A stretch of 64,000 nt of DNA from Kryptolebias marmoratus. Taxonomy: Eukaryota > Chordata > Actinopteri > Cyprinodontiformes > Rivulidae. Below the pieces are notes generated by a model. That model was given only the letters and a program-made list of their open reading frames with translations, did no database searches and had not been told where the DNA came from. Made by a program: the position numbers and the translations under genes. Positions 11,681-24,836 of the stretch are shown here, piece by piece. Location of the stretch: contig NC_051431.1 of NCBI RefSeq assembly GCF_001649575.2, positions 17,490,930 to 17,554,929 on the forward strand, in the 5' to 3' direction. Positions within the stretch are counted from its first letter, which is position 1; each line of letters opens with the position of its first letter.

Positions 11681-13676
11681 TATAATATATGTTGATGGTT
11701 AAGAGTCACTTATCAAACTCTGGCTATGTTGTTAAACGTTTAAATATTCTACCATTAAATTTACTGGTATTCATTAGATTCAATGACCTCCATATGCATC
11801 CCTCAGGGACTAGTGTTAGTTTCTGCAAAGAACTGCAAAAGAGCTAAACTGAGAGCATACAGTGCACTTATTCGCAGAGCCAAGTTTTAATTTTTTGTAT
11901 TTTTCTGCACAGACAGGCTTCCACAAAAATCAAACATATTATGCGCAGAGGCCAGGCGATTACTCAGGTGTCACTCTTAAAGTAATGTTATTTCATCTTT
12001 CTGAAAGTGAGCTCTTGTTTGCAAAGTTGTTGTGGTCGTGTAACAGGAGATGAGTCGAAGCGTGGTATTGGCCCCTCGTCTCGTGCTGGCTCAAAACAAA
12101 CCTAACCCACACTGGCCTGGTGGTGGAGACAAGAAACCTTGCCAAGTTAAAGTCAGAAATAGGATTAATTGCACAGTAACTTGACGAGGAGACTGATGGG
12201 ACTCAAGAAATACAGAAAGTATTTAAATGTAATGAAAATATTTTGAATAGAATTCCAGTGGAACTCTAAAGGCGGGCCCCTCCACTTGGGCCTTTTACCC
12301 TTACAATGGGGTGAAGGCGTCCCCACCCCTCTTTAAGCAGCTCTTCCCCCTTCCCCATAAGTCCATATCGAGGCCAACTGCAGGAATGTAATCTGCTGTC
12401 AGGAAGCTGTAAAGTGCTGATGTGGAGGTCAGTGAGCATTAACACACATGTGGCTTTACTTTAACAAGTTCATCTTTTTTTTTTTCCCCCCTGCTTTTTT
12501 TTTCTCCTTTCTGGGCCAGAGCTGCACTGTGGAGCATCATCACTTAAACCTTCACTCCCATGGGGGCACAAATCTGTTTTTGCGTCATAATTTCACACAT
12601 ACTGCACATCTTTTTGATCCATTGCAAAAAAAACCCCCAAAACAGATATGAATCTGGTTTAGTTTGAAACTTATCATAATAAAAGAACAACTCAAATAGT
12701 GACATTCTGGACCAAATGCCAGATATACTGTTGGATTTATGTTGATTTTTACGCAGCGTTCAGTTGAGTGGCCACCAAATTTGTTTCTGTGACTTAATTA
12801 GGGATGTTCTACTTGGCTTTAAAAAGCAACAGTGAAGATTGATGAAAGCCTTTTTTTTTTGGCAGCGTTGGGTGTTTTCATCACATGTTGACCATCTGTT
12901 GCAGAAAAATGGAGCATTTGTGCAGTCCAACACTTGGAACAGCTTTAAAGTTACAGAGAATGCAGGGAAATGTGAGAAGAAAAGGGATTTGGGTTTGAGG
13001 CACTTTTTTACTCATGTAGTTGTCTTAGTTAATGAACTGTGAAAATTAGTGTAGTTGGTTAGTGGCCGAATCAGCACAGTCCTGCACTGCCATTATTCAA
13101 ACTGGCTGATGACAAATAAAAATGGTGTTTTATGCCACTAAGCCATTGGTTTTACAAAGCTGGGGCTGGGACCCGTTGAGGGTTGTGAAAAACAAAGTGT
13201 GGGGTCTTGAGAAAAACTGCAAAAATCAAATGAACTTTTAAATGATTGCAACAGTTAAGGCTAAATAGGCCAGTGGCGATGTTATTACAAAACAAAAAAA
13301 TCAATAGTGGTTTATTACAAAATTGATGAAAATAGTTTACTGGTTGACAAAGCTCTTTGTAAAATGGCTTTTTAGTAATGTTCGTGCACTTTAACCAGCA
13401 ACAGTCACGAGTCCCCATGACTTCTGTTTTGTGAGTCGAAAGCTGAAAGGTTTGGGAACCTCTGCACTAAGGGATGCTGTAGTGAAAACAAAATGGGCTT
13501 ATTACATAATATCACAAAGAATTGTAGTATGGCTCCACATTTAAGATCTAAAGCAGGTGTTAACAGTTTTAGCTCGTCAGTACAAATGCAGACACTATTT
13601 TATAACTTCTTGCTGAATACAGTTGAGCAAAACTACTGTAGATCATTTAGGCTCCATTAAACTGTTTGTGCACTAC

Positions 13677-14262
13677 TAGGGATGTACATTTTAAGCAAAC
13701 ATTCTCGGATATTTCTTTGGATATCACACTCTTAATCCCACCAGTTTTGTGTAATCCCCACACTTCTACGATTTTGCTGAAAAATGACCCGTGTCCACAC
13801 AATTGGATTAAAGTTTACATTACTCACCCCGAGTCCTGCAGCTGAAAAACCCTCCAATGAAACGGAGTGTGCTGCTGCTAACCTTGCTAGTCGGTGCGTT
13901 TGTTTTCTTTTATTTTCACCGGGCTGATGGATCAACATGGAGGAAGGATGCACGGATTCTCTCATTACAGCTGGGCTCACCCACGATCATAGCTTTAATT
14001 TTATAGTCTTTTGAAAGTAAACCACAATGGCAAAATGACGCTGGGGGTGCGTTGAGGTGATTCTTTTTTTTCTTTTTTTACAGGAGGGGGTTGGGAGGTA
14101 GGTGATCTGTTGAAAAAAGCACCATTAGAAAACAACTTGGAGTGTCGCTGCCTGGTGCTGGTGTTAAAACAAACAAACAAACGAAAAACGTCCATGAGGG
14201 TCGCTCCGAATTTGCCCATTTTAACTCAACTTTAAGTATTCAAAAATCATTGCTCATCCCTA
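13677..14262. mobile_element. Second hAT-like non-autonomous element
   Basis: It begins TAGGGATGTACA and ends ...GCTCATCCCTA, whose reverse complement is TAGGGATGAGCA. The terminal 8 bases are identical. The interior, with its ACGGAGTGTGCTGCTGCTAA block and the AAAGTAAACCACAATGGCAA block, matches what I remember of a common percomorph hAT-type repeat. The flanking 8-mers (TGCACTAC and CTTTGGGT) do not match, so the target duplication has decayed or a boundary is off. Open frames inside are not transposase. Confidence 0.6.
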
Positions 14263-14593
14263 CTTTGGGTTAATCCAAAGCAAACTCATCTCATAGAGTT
14301 TGTTGCACTTTTTGCGTTAACTTGTCAGTAATTAGTTGAAGTTCGAACCGCAGGAACTACTCTGCTCAGGATCACAGGAGCCCCAAAAGATCGATGCTAC
14401 GGCCATTTTTTTTTCTTTTTTCGACTACAGGATCACTTCCAGCAATCACGCAGCAATTTCTTCAGGAAATGCTCAGTTTGCTTTTGACACTTTTGAGGAA
14501 GCCCAGAATTCCTTGGCGGCGCGGTGCGCAGAGCCGCACCGACCATGTGGTTCTGCTCGCCGTCAGGAAACACTGGGACAGAAAGGCAGTATA

Positions 14594-14695
14594 TGAGAGC
14601 TGGCAGCTTCTCGTGTTTTGATGGAGAGAAAAAGGGCAGCGCTCTCTTCATCTGTTCCTCACATTTCACATAAAGAATTACTAACACCATCTCCA
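14594..14695 (+). repeat. Dispersed repeat, copy 2 of 2
   Basis: Partner of 10937-11030 in the same orientation, sharing the TTCATCTGTTCCTCACATTTC core and the upstream TCGTGTTTTGA. It lies just upstream of pid1 exon 2. Confidence 0.45.
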
Positions 14696-15028
14696 TGTTG
14701 GGTCTCGTCTTTAGTTTTTACTTCTTAGATGTGTTTTCAGTACTAAATTTCTTACTGGTGGCTTATTCACATAACAACAACAACAAAAAAAAAACAACCT
14801 AAACCAAAACAAATCCTTATCTTAGATGTTTCTGGGCTTGTTGCTGATGACACATTACTTGAAGATTGAAAAGATGAAATTTGTGAGAGTTGCAGTTTTG
14901 TTTTTGCTTCACGCAGCGCTTACAAGGGAACTTTAAATATAAAGTCCTAGTCACATTTAGCTTTTGGACATGGATTGTAAGTTCTCCTAAAACAGTGTGT
15001 GTGTCTTTTTTTTTTTCTTCTCCATCAG

Positions 15029-15175
15029 CACTTTCAGACAATGCTGAAGACCAAGCTAAATGTGCTGACGCTGAGGAAGGAGCCGCTGCCCACGGTGATC
15101 TTTCACGAGCCCGAGGCCATTGAGCTCTGCTCCACCACACCACATACAAAGAGCAGGACCCACGCTGGATACAAG
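15029..15175 (+). CDS. pid1: pid1 coding exon 2 (residues 11-59)
   Basis: This exon has 49 codons, starting HFQTMLKTKLNVLTLRKEPL and ending with a Thr/Ser-rich stretch and GYK. It is preceded by a pyrimidine-rich tract and CAG acceptor (to 15028) and followed by a GTAGGATC donor (15176 on), phase 0 at both ends. The sequence is close to the mammalian PID1 segment leading into the PTB fold, including the HEPEAIELC motif. In the family this N-terminal part precedes the phosphotyrosine-binding domain. An internal Met at residue 15 is conserved, but the exon 1 peptide match favours initiation there. Confidence 0.93.
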
Positions 15176-16464
15176 GTAGGATCACATGAGCCCGATAATC
15201 CCCAAATCCAGCCCCGATCCCCAACACTAAATCTATAATAGCATTATTACAGCCAGTAATCCACGTGTTTTCCCCACCTTTTTATGCTCACATCAGTTTA
15301 ATTAATTTTCACTGTAAATTCTGAAGCACAGAGTATTTTTAAGGTTTGGTCTGAATCACACTTTTATTCCACTAAACGTCTGCGTGGGCATGAAAGTGAC
15401 TATCTTCAGGTCTGAGTTTGTTCTCCAGAACTTTTTGGTTCTGCTAAGATTCAGATGCAAAGTTTGAGCCGATAAACTGTTTAACCTAAAGCCTATTTTC
15501 TTTTTGTTTTTGGCTCCAAAATAGGAAACAAACACAGCTACAAATTAAAATTGTATAACACTTCTTAAGTTAGTGTTTTTTTTCTCCATACGCTTGCCTC
15601 TACGTTTATTTTTCTTGTGTTGAAATGTGATTTGTGATGGATATATGCTGCGTCAATAATAAGCATGTTGGAAAGGGAGGTATTTCAAATTTCAGCAAAC
15701 TAAAATAAACCTTCCGTATCTGGCATGTGATTTCAGCAGGACTGAATAAATCCCTTCTGATATTACTGGCAGAAAACAAACGTGGAACACACAGTCTCCA
15801 TGCTTGTTGATGTTTGTGTTTGTTGGAGCGCTGCACAGAAGAGAAGACGCACTATTCATTACACGCAGCCGTAGACTTTAAAGCAAAAAGAAAATCTCCC
15901 ACAATAACCGCGAGGCCGGACGTGCTGAGTCGCCTTTGGCTTTTCTCGAAACCCCCCTGGAGTGCAAATGTAGCTGGAAGTGAAAGTTGTCACAGAACCA
16001 CTTATCGGCAGCCCAGAGAAATGTAGTCGGCTTAGAGAGTTGCACAAGACTTATTTTATGAGGTAATTTTGAAAAGAGTTTTGCTAGCTAAAAATCAAGC
16101 CCTCTTGCCAAGAAACTATTAAGACCAGATGGGTTATGCATTATGTATGTTTCTAGAACCGAATACATTTTATAGAATCCGAAACATAAGGCAATGTTGA
16201 GCTCCTTAGCAATTAAAATGAAAGTTTGAAATATGTCTTGCACCTAGATATAATTGAAAGAACATATTTCGAACTCCAAGGAATCCCTAGAATCTTTTCA
16301 GACTACAGAAATAAATCAACAGAAAAAAATCCAGCTTTGTTTCAGTGTGCACGTGAAGACCTCACCAAGACCCTGAAAGGCCCGTCCACGTCCTGACTGA
16401 TGCTTACGTTTTAGTAGGGTTGTCATTAATGGAGTTTTGTCCCTTTCTTAATTCCCCGCCGTCA

Positions 16465-16740
16465 AAAGTGGGCGATGCTGTTTTTACCTGTGTCTGCGTG
16501 TCCGTGGCATCCGTGCGTTTGTTCATCTGTCTGTTGTGTAAGCAAAATATCTCATGAACCAGTGGACAGATTTGAACGAAAACTCTCAGGTAAGAACCAT
16601 GGACGTACCTCTACATTTGATGAACTTTTGGAGTCAACTACATTCAAGATGGCTGCCGCAACTAGACCACCTTGACAAACAAAAATGTCTATAACTCTGT
16701 CATTTTTACGGACATTAGAATTTACTCGTAAATTAGAGTT
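16465..16740 (-). repeat. Dispersed repeat family R1, copy A
   Basis: Taking the orientation of copies C-E as forward, this copy is reversed. Diagnostic pieces on the + strand are GCAAAATATCTCATGAACCA (16542-16561), AACTCTCAGGTAAG, GGAGTCAACTACATTCAAG, GATGGCTGCCGC and ATGTCTATAACTCTGTCATT. No coding capacity. Confidence 0.7.
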
Positions 16741-19003
16741 CTATCTATACCTATTTTTTCTACCCTGAAAATTTTCACAAAGACTGAAGGCATTTGAAAA
16801 CCTGGATGCTTGGAGGAAGTAAAAAGCAGGATTTATTAGCACATTTTGGTTAACGACAACTTGAGTGGACATTCTTGTTGCAAATAGACAGGTTCATGCA
16901 AACAGTTTAAGTTTTTTATCCCCCTGCTGACATTTTGTATGTGCTTTAATTATTAATATATAATCCTTTGTTCAGCCAGTGAAATTGTAGGTTATCACAG
17001 TTGAGTAAAAGACACATTTTTCATTTTGAAGAAAGAAAAAAAAGTTGGATTCTGTACAGGTTTTATTTGCAGAATACAACATCATAGTATAATGTAACAT
17101 CATGTTATTCTGTTGTAGTTCTCAATGCAGACCAAAAGGAGAGAATATGTGTTTTATTCCCAATAAATGCTTGAAAAAAAACTTTGCAACACATGAACTA
17201 TGAATAGACCGAACATAGATATTAAATATACTTTGTATCTCAACCCAATTTATATATAGTCAAAGTATTGTAAAATAATGATTTTACTCTGATAACAAAC
17301 GTAACACACTCAGAGTGTTTGCTGTAAATCTATGTGACATCTTTAATTACATCACATGCATTTCCTCTTACAAGGGTGTTACCATGAATGATTGAAGGAT
17401 GTACAAAACCTGAGGACTAAGTGTTTAAAAGAACGACTTGTTTCCTCAAAACTGCATTAAATAGACTGTATCTATGACTGGTTTGCTCATGTAGCCCTTA
17501 AAGAGGAAGCAGTAAGCCGTGTCCAGATATATTGGTACTGACAACTAGTAAATAAAAGTAAAGGCTATATTTCATTTGCTGTTTCTGTGTTGTAGGCCCA
17601 GTATTGTGCAGTTTGGTTGAATTGAACCATTCTAAATGTATTACATTGTCACTGTTATCAGTCAAACCAACTATTGAACATCAAAACCACTGAGAGACCA
17701 TGCAGTGATGGTGTGCAGGTCTTCTTTACAGGCATCACACTTGTAACTCATGCAGGACAGACTTTCTGTGTTCTGGACACCCTGCCACTTCAGTAAAGAC
17801 GAAACAAAGCACACAGTTACAATATTTCCAGGATGAGTAACCTCTGGGTTTGTGATGACTGTGCTCCATGATCAGGTGGTTGAGTTTTTTTGTCCAAGTT
17901 TGTGTTTTTATTTAACAAGAGCCTTCAGTGTTTTTGCACTGATGTGCACTTTATGTTTGTGTCAATAGATAAAAACAGGACAGGTTTCTCAAAGGCAACT
18001 TTTAGCTCACATTCACAATTTTGACAATATGCAGACATTTTCTCTAGGCTATGTCGGAAGCAGTCAGTAAAGGTTTTTACACACTTTGAGGCCAATTTAA
18101 TTTTGAGTAAAAATTAAAGACCGTTTGTATGAAAACTAAAATGTTGGGAGTTAAGCGAAAATGTAGATTTGGGTTTATCTTAAACGTTGTATTACCTCTG
18201 CTGGCTCTGCTGCTTGACGCAGAGGAGGCCAGACTTGCCTTCCTTTCAGGGCTTCTCTCCAGGTTTAAAGACCGACCCAGGTTTTTTAGCTCAGCCCAAG
18301 TAAAGAACTGCATTTTTGAGATTTTAATACCAAATTCTTACCTTGTGAGACATCTGGATTTACAGTATTTCATAAAAGCCCAGCTCCAAAAGACTTCATC
18401 TGGCCAGGTTGTATGCTATGAGTTAGTTGGTGAGGTAAGTTAATTTGGACGCATCAAAATCCTATTCTGGTGATCACAGAAAGGTTGGTACAGAATTTGC
18501 TTAAACATGGGTTGTTGTATGTAAGAACAACAGAGTATTAGTTCAATCGAAGAAAAGCAAAGGAGAACAATGATGTTTTTGTCCATGGAAAAAATGATTT
18601 CACTCTTTTTCTCACTGGCTTTGGCAAAACTGCACTGAAAGTCTTCACTTTGTTGAAGTCTGCTTATGATTGACAGTAATAGACAGATGGTTCCTTCCAA
18701 GTGTTCTTTAAAAATATTGTTTTTTTATAACTTGCTGTAGAATTAGACAACAAAAAAACACAAGGTTTACCAAATTCTGTTGTAGATTGCCATCACATTG
18801 TTGACCTCTCAAAACCCTTTACTGTTGCACTCAGTTTGTATAATGATGGAGTAAACAATAAAGCTTTTGTTTAGAATAGATTCAATGGATGCTGGTTTAG
18901 AAATAACTTATTATTGAGCTAAAAGTTAAAGCAGAGGAAGAAGCCACAACAACGACCCTTAGTGATGATTTTCTTCTTTATTCCACAGAACCCCAAAATG
19001 TCT

Positions 19004-19086
19004 AACTCTCCTGTGGGTCAAAGTGACCCTTAGTTTCAAAACTGAGGCCTCATGGGTCACTTTGACCCAAGGGCAGCAGGAGGGTG
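19004..19086. mobile_element. Small hairpin MITE with perfect 16-bp inverted arms
   Basis: Arms are TGGGTCAAAGTGACCC at 19014-19029 and its exact reverse complement at 19054-19069, with a 24-base loop. The inverted similarity extends outward on both sides (CTCTCCTG against CCCTCCTG in reverse, with a 6-base insertion on the right). Each arm is itself nearly palindromic. This is probably a tiny non-autonomous DNA transposon. No clear target duplication was seen. Confidence 0.6.
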
Positions 19087-20802
19087 AAGGTAACCTTTAT
19101 GTTTGCAGCCTCACAGTTAGAAACCATTTTTTAATATGCATTTCAATCTGCATAATACATCAAAATCTGTTTCTACACAGGTTCAAATAGACCCAAAATG
19201 GCCTGATGATGGAAAACAGTGTCCAGTAAAAGTATCGTAAGCATGCTGTCTTCATTTGCATTTCAGTTCTTGTGGAAGAAGATGTTAGAATTTGTGGCAA
19301 CAAATCTGTATCAGTCCTATTAGAGCAAAACGCTTAACACATAGCTCAGCTTCAACAAATTTTCATTGCCATCTTTGAAGGAATGTTGGCCGGGGGGGTG
19401 TCTTTAACGAAAGTGGTGAAATGTGAAAACGCCTTTCATAAGCTCTGAGTTGCTTCTGTTTCAACACTGAAACACTCAGACTCTGTTATGAGCTGAGACA
19501 CAGAGCACCTTCATCTTAAAAAAGTAAACTAGCAAAGGTAAACTAACCTATTTAGAAAAAAATAAATAAATAAAATAAACAACCTCATTCATCTTTACAT
19601 GTCACGGCAAGCAGAGCCAGCTGTATTGTGCTGATTCAGTAAGTTTAGAGGAATGTTAACAAGCTCCTCGGGAATGTTGCATCCCCAAGTAGTGGATTCT
19701 TCAACTTGTGAGGGGATCCAGACATGGGGGCCGACTGGGGAAAAAAACGAGGGCATACTTTGACTGTAAAAGCACACGTGACGCAGTACGCCTTAGTCAT
19801 TATGGTACTGGGTTATATTTGACTGTATATGGGTTAGGGGTGGGTTGTTAGTGTTAGTGCACAAATGTGTATTTTGGAGGGTAAAGCAACAATGATGTGT
19901 TTTGTTTGTTTCTATACCCCTCCTACCCACAGACACACTCTAAATATTTGCTTCAGATATGCTCTGAGTGGGATATTTGAAAGTTGAAATATGAACTTGT
20001 TTTCTCAATAGGGGGAAAAACCATTGGAGTTTGCAGCTAGATGTTTTATATTTAGTTCAGTTTAGGTTGACACAGGAGCTGAAACGTCCAGTAATTGTCC
20101 ACTGAATTCAAGGGATACAAACTCTGACCATGTCCCGTTTTCAAGTCGGTCTGCTTCGTCCCAAAAAAGTAGATATTTTTTGTTGTCTGTGTATTTGAAG
20201 CCGTCACAATGACAGGGTTTCAGCTTTTAACTCACTTTATTACCACAATCAATAAACATAAAAACTCTCCAAACATAGGAAGGAATGAACAAACAAACAA
20301 ACGAATGAACTTCCCACATATTTATCACCATTTCCTTTTGTTTGTTTTATTTTGGCAGGTTGGGTCTTCCACACATTTCTTTTTCTTTAAGCTAAAGATC
20401 ATTCAGCAGTATTTGTAATTGTTTGAAGCAAAATGAAACCGGAAGGTTACCAGCTGCGTGTTTTGTCTGCACCACTCGTTTTGCCCTTGAACCAGTTTCT
20501 AGGAAACTGAAACACGGTGATCCTGAACGTTTTCACGTCACGGTCTGTTCCCAGACCAGACCCAACAGGCCTAAGTGTTTTCCTCAGTCAGACACTTAGT
20601 CATTCTGGTCTCATTTTCTCTTCTGTTTCTCCCTTCATATCCCTTCCAGCCTCTCCATAGGGACAGGTATCTCTTCACTGAGTTCTCTCTGTGTTTCTTC
20701 CTCCTCCACTTCTTTTCTCCTCATCTGCTTGCTTCCTCTCTTTGCTAATAACTGAACCAGCTGTTGCTCCAGCAGCAGCAGCTGTCCTACCACTATACTT
20801 CT

Positions 20803-20804
<2 letters not shown>

Positions 20805-20854
<50 letters not shown>
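20805..20854. repeat. (CA)25 microsatellite
   Basis: An uninterrupted CA run of 50 bases in pid1 intron 2, preceded by a CT-rich stretch and a short AGC run. The longest perfect dinucleotide array in the window. Confidence 0.97.
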
Positions 20855-20855
<1 letters not shown>

Positions 20856-22999
20856 GCATGCCTGTGAAGCTCCACACAAATATGCCCTCACCGTATCAGA
20901 CAGACACACAATGAGTGTCTGAGTGGACCAGGATGTTCCCGTCTTCTCCCATCAGCTCAGTCGCGGGGGTACGGATGTTTTTTCTGTCTCCCTCTGAGCA
21001 TTTATGTTTCACTTCCTTTTTTTTTCTCTTCTCATCTATTTGTAGAAAGTTTCACTGTCTCATTACTTGGAAGTCTCTAAATCTATAAATGAAGAGTTTT
21101 GTGTATCATTTCCTTTGTATCTAGCTATTTCATTAAAAAAATGATATAAATTTAGGATTAACAAAAGTATTATTGACCAGAAAATGTGATTTTTGTGTTT
21201 AACAAATTTCAATAAGCCATCAAATACTGTGCATATTTACCCATCAAGCTGTTGATTACGACACATTTTTAGATATTTTATATTAGAGCAGAGCCTCTTG
21301 AATCTGTAATTTCTTCAAATCCAGTGTGATTTGATTGTGCTTGGTGTTATTATACACAAGAGTTAGGACCAGTATCACCATAAACAGATTTTTCTTTTTG
21401 CTAAAAGATCAAAATATACAGATAAAAATGAAAAGAGGAAATAAGAAAATGCTGACATTTCTCTTTTTCCAGCTAATATTGTTTGTCATTTCAAATCCTA
21501 CATTAGACACTAAAATGGAGGTGTCAGTCCATTTTGGTGCATAAAGATCAATCTGATTTATCTCTTGTGTAAGCCAGTAAAATATATAGTAAGAAAAGGA
21601 AGAAAAGACTGGAATGATTTGTCCTTGAACCAGGAGTCTTATCTTCAAGCAGCTTTACTAATCACTAAAATATTCTCCACTCCTTCAGATTTACAGAATG
21701 TTCAGTTTGTATTTTGTAAGGCTACACCCCCAACATGCAACAACCTTCTTAGATTAACTCCTTTTAGCTCCGTTTTAATTAAGCTTTGAGGGAAGTCTGA
21801 TGAGCACACGATGGTTTCAACCTCGAACAGGACTGTCTGACCATGAAAAGACTGAATTAGTGATATATGTAGATACGAGGACTCCCTCCGGCTAAAATTT
21901 TGTCAACCAGTGGTCGCATTTCAAAGCAAATAGTCGATGATTTGTTGATTGTTTATTGGACATGGTTTCAGGCTTTCCCTTACAATGTTAATCAGTTAAG
22001 ATATATTTACAATACCCCACAAAAAGACCTTTTGGCCACTGTCTCATTTTTAAATTTTTTACCAGAGAGGCACCAATTTTAGTTTTGTGAGCTGACATAT
22101 TTTCTAATGTTTGTACAGTTCCGACCTGCCAAGACCGACTGGCAACAAAATAATGTGCACTGCCTGTAGAATACAGCCTTGCAAGACCCTGGTTCCAAAC
22201 ACTTCTAATTTAGGGAGATTGCAAAGGAAAATTTGCCTATTTTCCCACAATTTTGAGTCTCAAACTAGCCTAAACATCACAGCCCATTGAGATACCACCA
22301 TAAATCAATTTGCCACTTCTACTGTAATACTAATAAGTAAAAATATGACTAAAGTCAAAAACTACTTGCCAAGTAGAACCTCTTCCCTCACCATTTAACG
22401 TTAACTTAAAAAAAAAATGCTGCCAGCATGTTTTACTTCAACAATGCTGGACACAGCATTCAGGAAATTGTAACCTTGCTTCTTAATGCCCGTTCCCATT
22501 TCAGCTGATAGCTGGCTGTAGCTTCCACCTGACAGATCTGAGGAGCAGCTTCTTGGCGAACCCAGTAAAAATGTGAAACTGCATTTTGTACTGTACTGAG
22601 CTGAGTATAAAAAATGAGTATAATTACCATAAAGCATCTTTGTGACTGCTGCTGGTGATCATGTGGAGTTGCAGCCCTTTTAAAGCAGAAACATGGAGCT
22701 TGTGAGAGTAGAAAAGGAGAGTACCTGGCATCAAACAAAGAGTCAGTAATAGTGGCCACATGTCTCTCCACACATGTAAATATTTAAGCACGCTCCTCCT
22801 CTTCCTCTGGCAAACAAACATTCTTTTTTTGCCTTTTTCTTTGTTTTTGTCTCTGGTCCACAAAACAGGTTTACATACTCATTTTATGTCTGGTCTAAAC
22901 CAGCATACCAGTGGATGGTTTAAAATTTATTGTGACATTGTTTTTTCCCCTCTTTACTTCTCACCCTGTCAGTTCTTTCTTTTATTGCGTTCCCCCTTT

Positions 23000-23480
23000 T
23001 TGTAGGTCCCAAGGGCGCCGCTTCTGTTACGGATCTTTACTTGCGTGTCTGTTTTGGTTCACATTCGATCAGTATGTTCAGTCTGGAATGGCTGTAGAAG
23101 GTCAGCCAGAAAAGGGGAGTACAATAAGGGGGGGGGCACGAAGATAGAGGGGAGGTGGAAAGCGAGAGGGAGAAGCGGATGATTTAAAGAAAGGCTTGAA
23201 AAAGAGGAGAGAGGCTGGAGTGGAGTAGAAACACATGAAGCAAAGGGGGCGTTCGGCGCTTCTCTGGAATGATTTAGGCTGTCTGTCTGACCTGCCAGTA
23301 CCGAGACAACTGGTGAGCAGACGGAGGGGAGCAGATGCGCTCTGGCTGGTGATGGATGGATTAATGTATCAATTTTATCCAGAGGCCGCTGAGCGTTTAG
23401 CCAGAGCTGGAATGCTTTGCTGTATGCAGCGCCGACTCCTCTGCCAGGCATCTGGACTCTGGCGTGGATCTTGAAAATCA
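23000..23480. other. GC-richer block in intron 2, possible enhancer
   Basis: A GC-richer, purine-skewed (+ strand) stretch within AT-rich intron, with a G run at about 23128-23136 and mixed CpG sites. It carries no recognisable protein. Its compositional contrast and lack of repeat features make it a candidate conserved non-coding element, which is only inference. Confidence 0.25.
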
Positions 23481-23833
23481 GTTCACTTCTGCTCAGTCAC
23501 GTCTCTTTTTCGTCTGCAGAAATTACAGGCCTTCGAGTTTTTCTTCATTGTTCCAACTGTAAGTGGGGGGGGGGTGTTCTTTCAAACTTGGAAACAAACT
23601 TGATGCACTCACGCAGCCTCACATTCACTGCAGGAGCTAAAACTAGCCTCAGAGCCACATCTTCAGTTTGCTTCCAGACTCGCAGATTGTGCGCAGACCC
23701 AAATGTATCTGATAGCATTTGAACACTTCTGCAGCTGGTGTCTGATGTCAAATACAAATGTATTAAATATGGTCATCCCTATTGTCTCTTTGGCTTCTTC
23801 CCACTTACCACTGAAGAAGCACAAGTTTTCTCA

Positions 23834-23985
23834 ACCGCCACCATTAAAGGTAGACAATTAGGTTATTGTCTATCTATTAGCAAAACATTTCCTGAACCAC
23901 TTGGTTGTTAATGAAACTCTCAGAAAGTCATTGAGTGTAAAGTACATCTCCAACTGATTCAAGATGGCCACCACAGGTAATCGAC
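23834..23985 (-). repeat. Dispersed repeat family R1, copy B (partial)
   Basis: Reversed like copy A. It starts with ACCGCCACCATTAAAG (the reverse of the GGCGGTGGGTAAT tail seen in copy C). It then has AGCAAAACATTTCCTGAACC, AATGAAACTCTCAGAAAGT and TTCAAGATGGCCACCAC. It has a short internal deletion and is truncated after about 23985. Confidence 0.65.
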
Positions 23986-24540
23986 CTGGCTCAGTTTTTT
24001 CCGTTTTCTGTCTGTGCCTCGTCATTCTGACTGAGCCATGTAACAATTTCCTCTTCAGCTTCATCTTTGGTTTGTGCTTTAAAGAAGCAAACAGTAATAT
24101 TTGCTCAGGCTGGTGACTTCCTCACCTCACACACTCCGTATATTATGTCCACCTTCAGACACAAACACACTACGGCCAGATCGGCTGATGGTTTGGGTCG
24201 TCTTGAGTTTTCAGCACATATCAGCTAATTCCAGAGTTGTGATTAAAGATGACTGATTAACTTGAAATATGAGGCAGCTTCAGCTGTTTACCAAAACGTC
24301 TTATCTTTTTGTGCCATGTTGGGAACCAGACCAACTTTGTATAACACAACAGCAGAGCACACAAAGTAAAGCTGTCAAACTGCCTGAAGACTGAGATAAA
24401 ATCTGTTCAGCCTTTTTTATACTAAGGCTTAATACTGGCAAAATAGCCAGCTGTAATATTGAACTGCATGCATGTCACCTGACGCCTTGGATGCCAGTGT
24501 TTTAAACAAAGATTTTGTGTGTTCTGTTCATATGAATTGT

Positions 24541-24836
24541 AAATGACTCTCAGCTACAACCACACAAAATTTTAGATCAATATCTATAAAGCTGACTGGA
24601 TTATAGTTAATTTTGTGTTTGCTTAGGTCGATTAGTTACAGTGGACATCTTGAATCAATTTGGCTCAAAAGATAACGGCTTGTACTTATAAATTCAGTGA
24701 TTACTTTCTGAGACTTTCATTAAAAATTCTTCCAGTGGTTCATGAGATATTTTGCTAACTGACAGACAAATGAACACATGCACACACAGACACAAGCAAT
24801 TAAGCGATGACCTTCCTTTCATGGCGGTGGGTAATA
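24541..24836 (+). repeat. Dispersed repeat family R1, copy C
   Basis: Forward copy: ATGACTCTCAGCTACAACCA, CAAAATTTTAGATCAATATC, GCTTAGGTCGATTAGTTACA, GATTACTTTCTGAGACTTTC and GGTTCATGAGATATTTTGCT (24738-24756). It ends CATGGCGGTGGGTAAT near 24836. Part of its tail is a degenerate CA run. Confidence 0.7.

Larger units (their letters stand above)
830..15028 (+). other. pid1: pid1 intron 1 (14.2 kb)
   Basis: Bounded by GTAGGACG at the donor and TCCATCAG at the acceptor. The stretches 3000-8640, 9660-10930, 11700-13670 and 14700-15000 hold no gene or repeat I could name. They are AT-rich, with scattered homopolymer runs such as poly-T near 4204, 5165, 5949 and 10842. Named contents are listed separately. 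Confidence 0.85.

Noticed and set aside
14817..15227. 136-codon reverse frame across pid1 exon 2
   Set aside because: Antisense shadow of a real exon plus intron.
23059..23451. 130-codon reverse frame in intron 2
   Set aside because: Pro/Ser-rich reading of a purine-rich strand, with no domain recognised.
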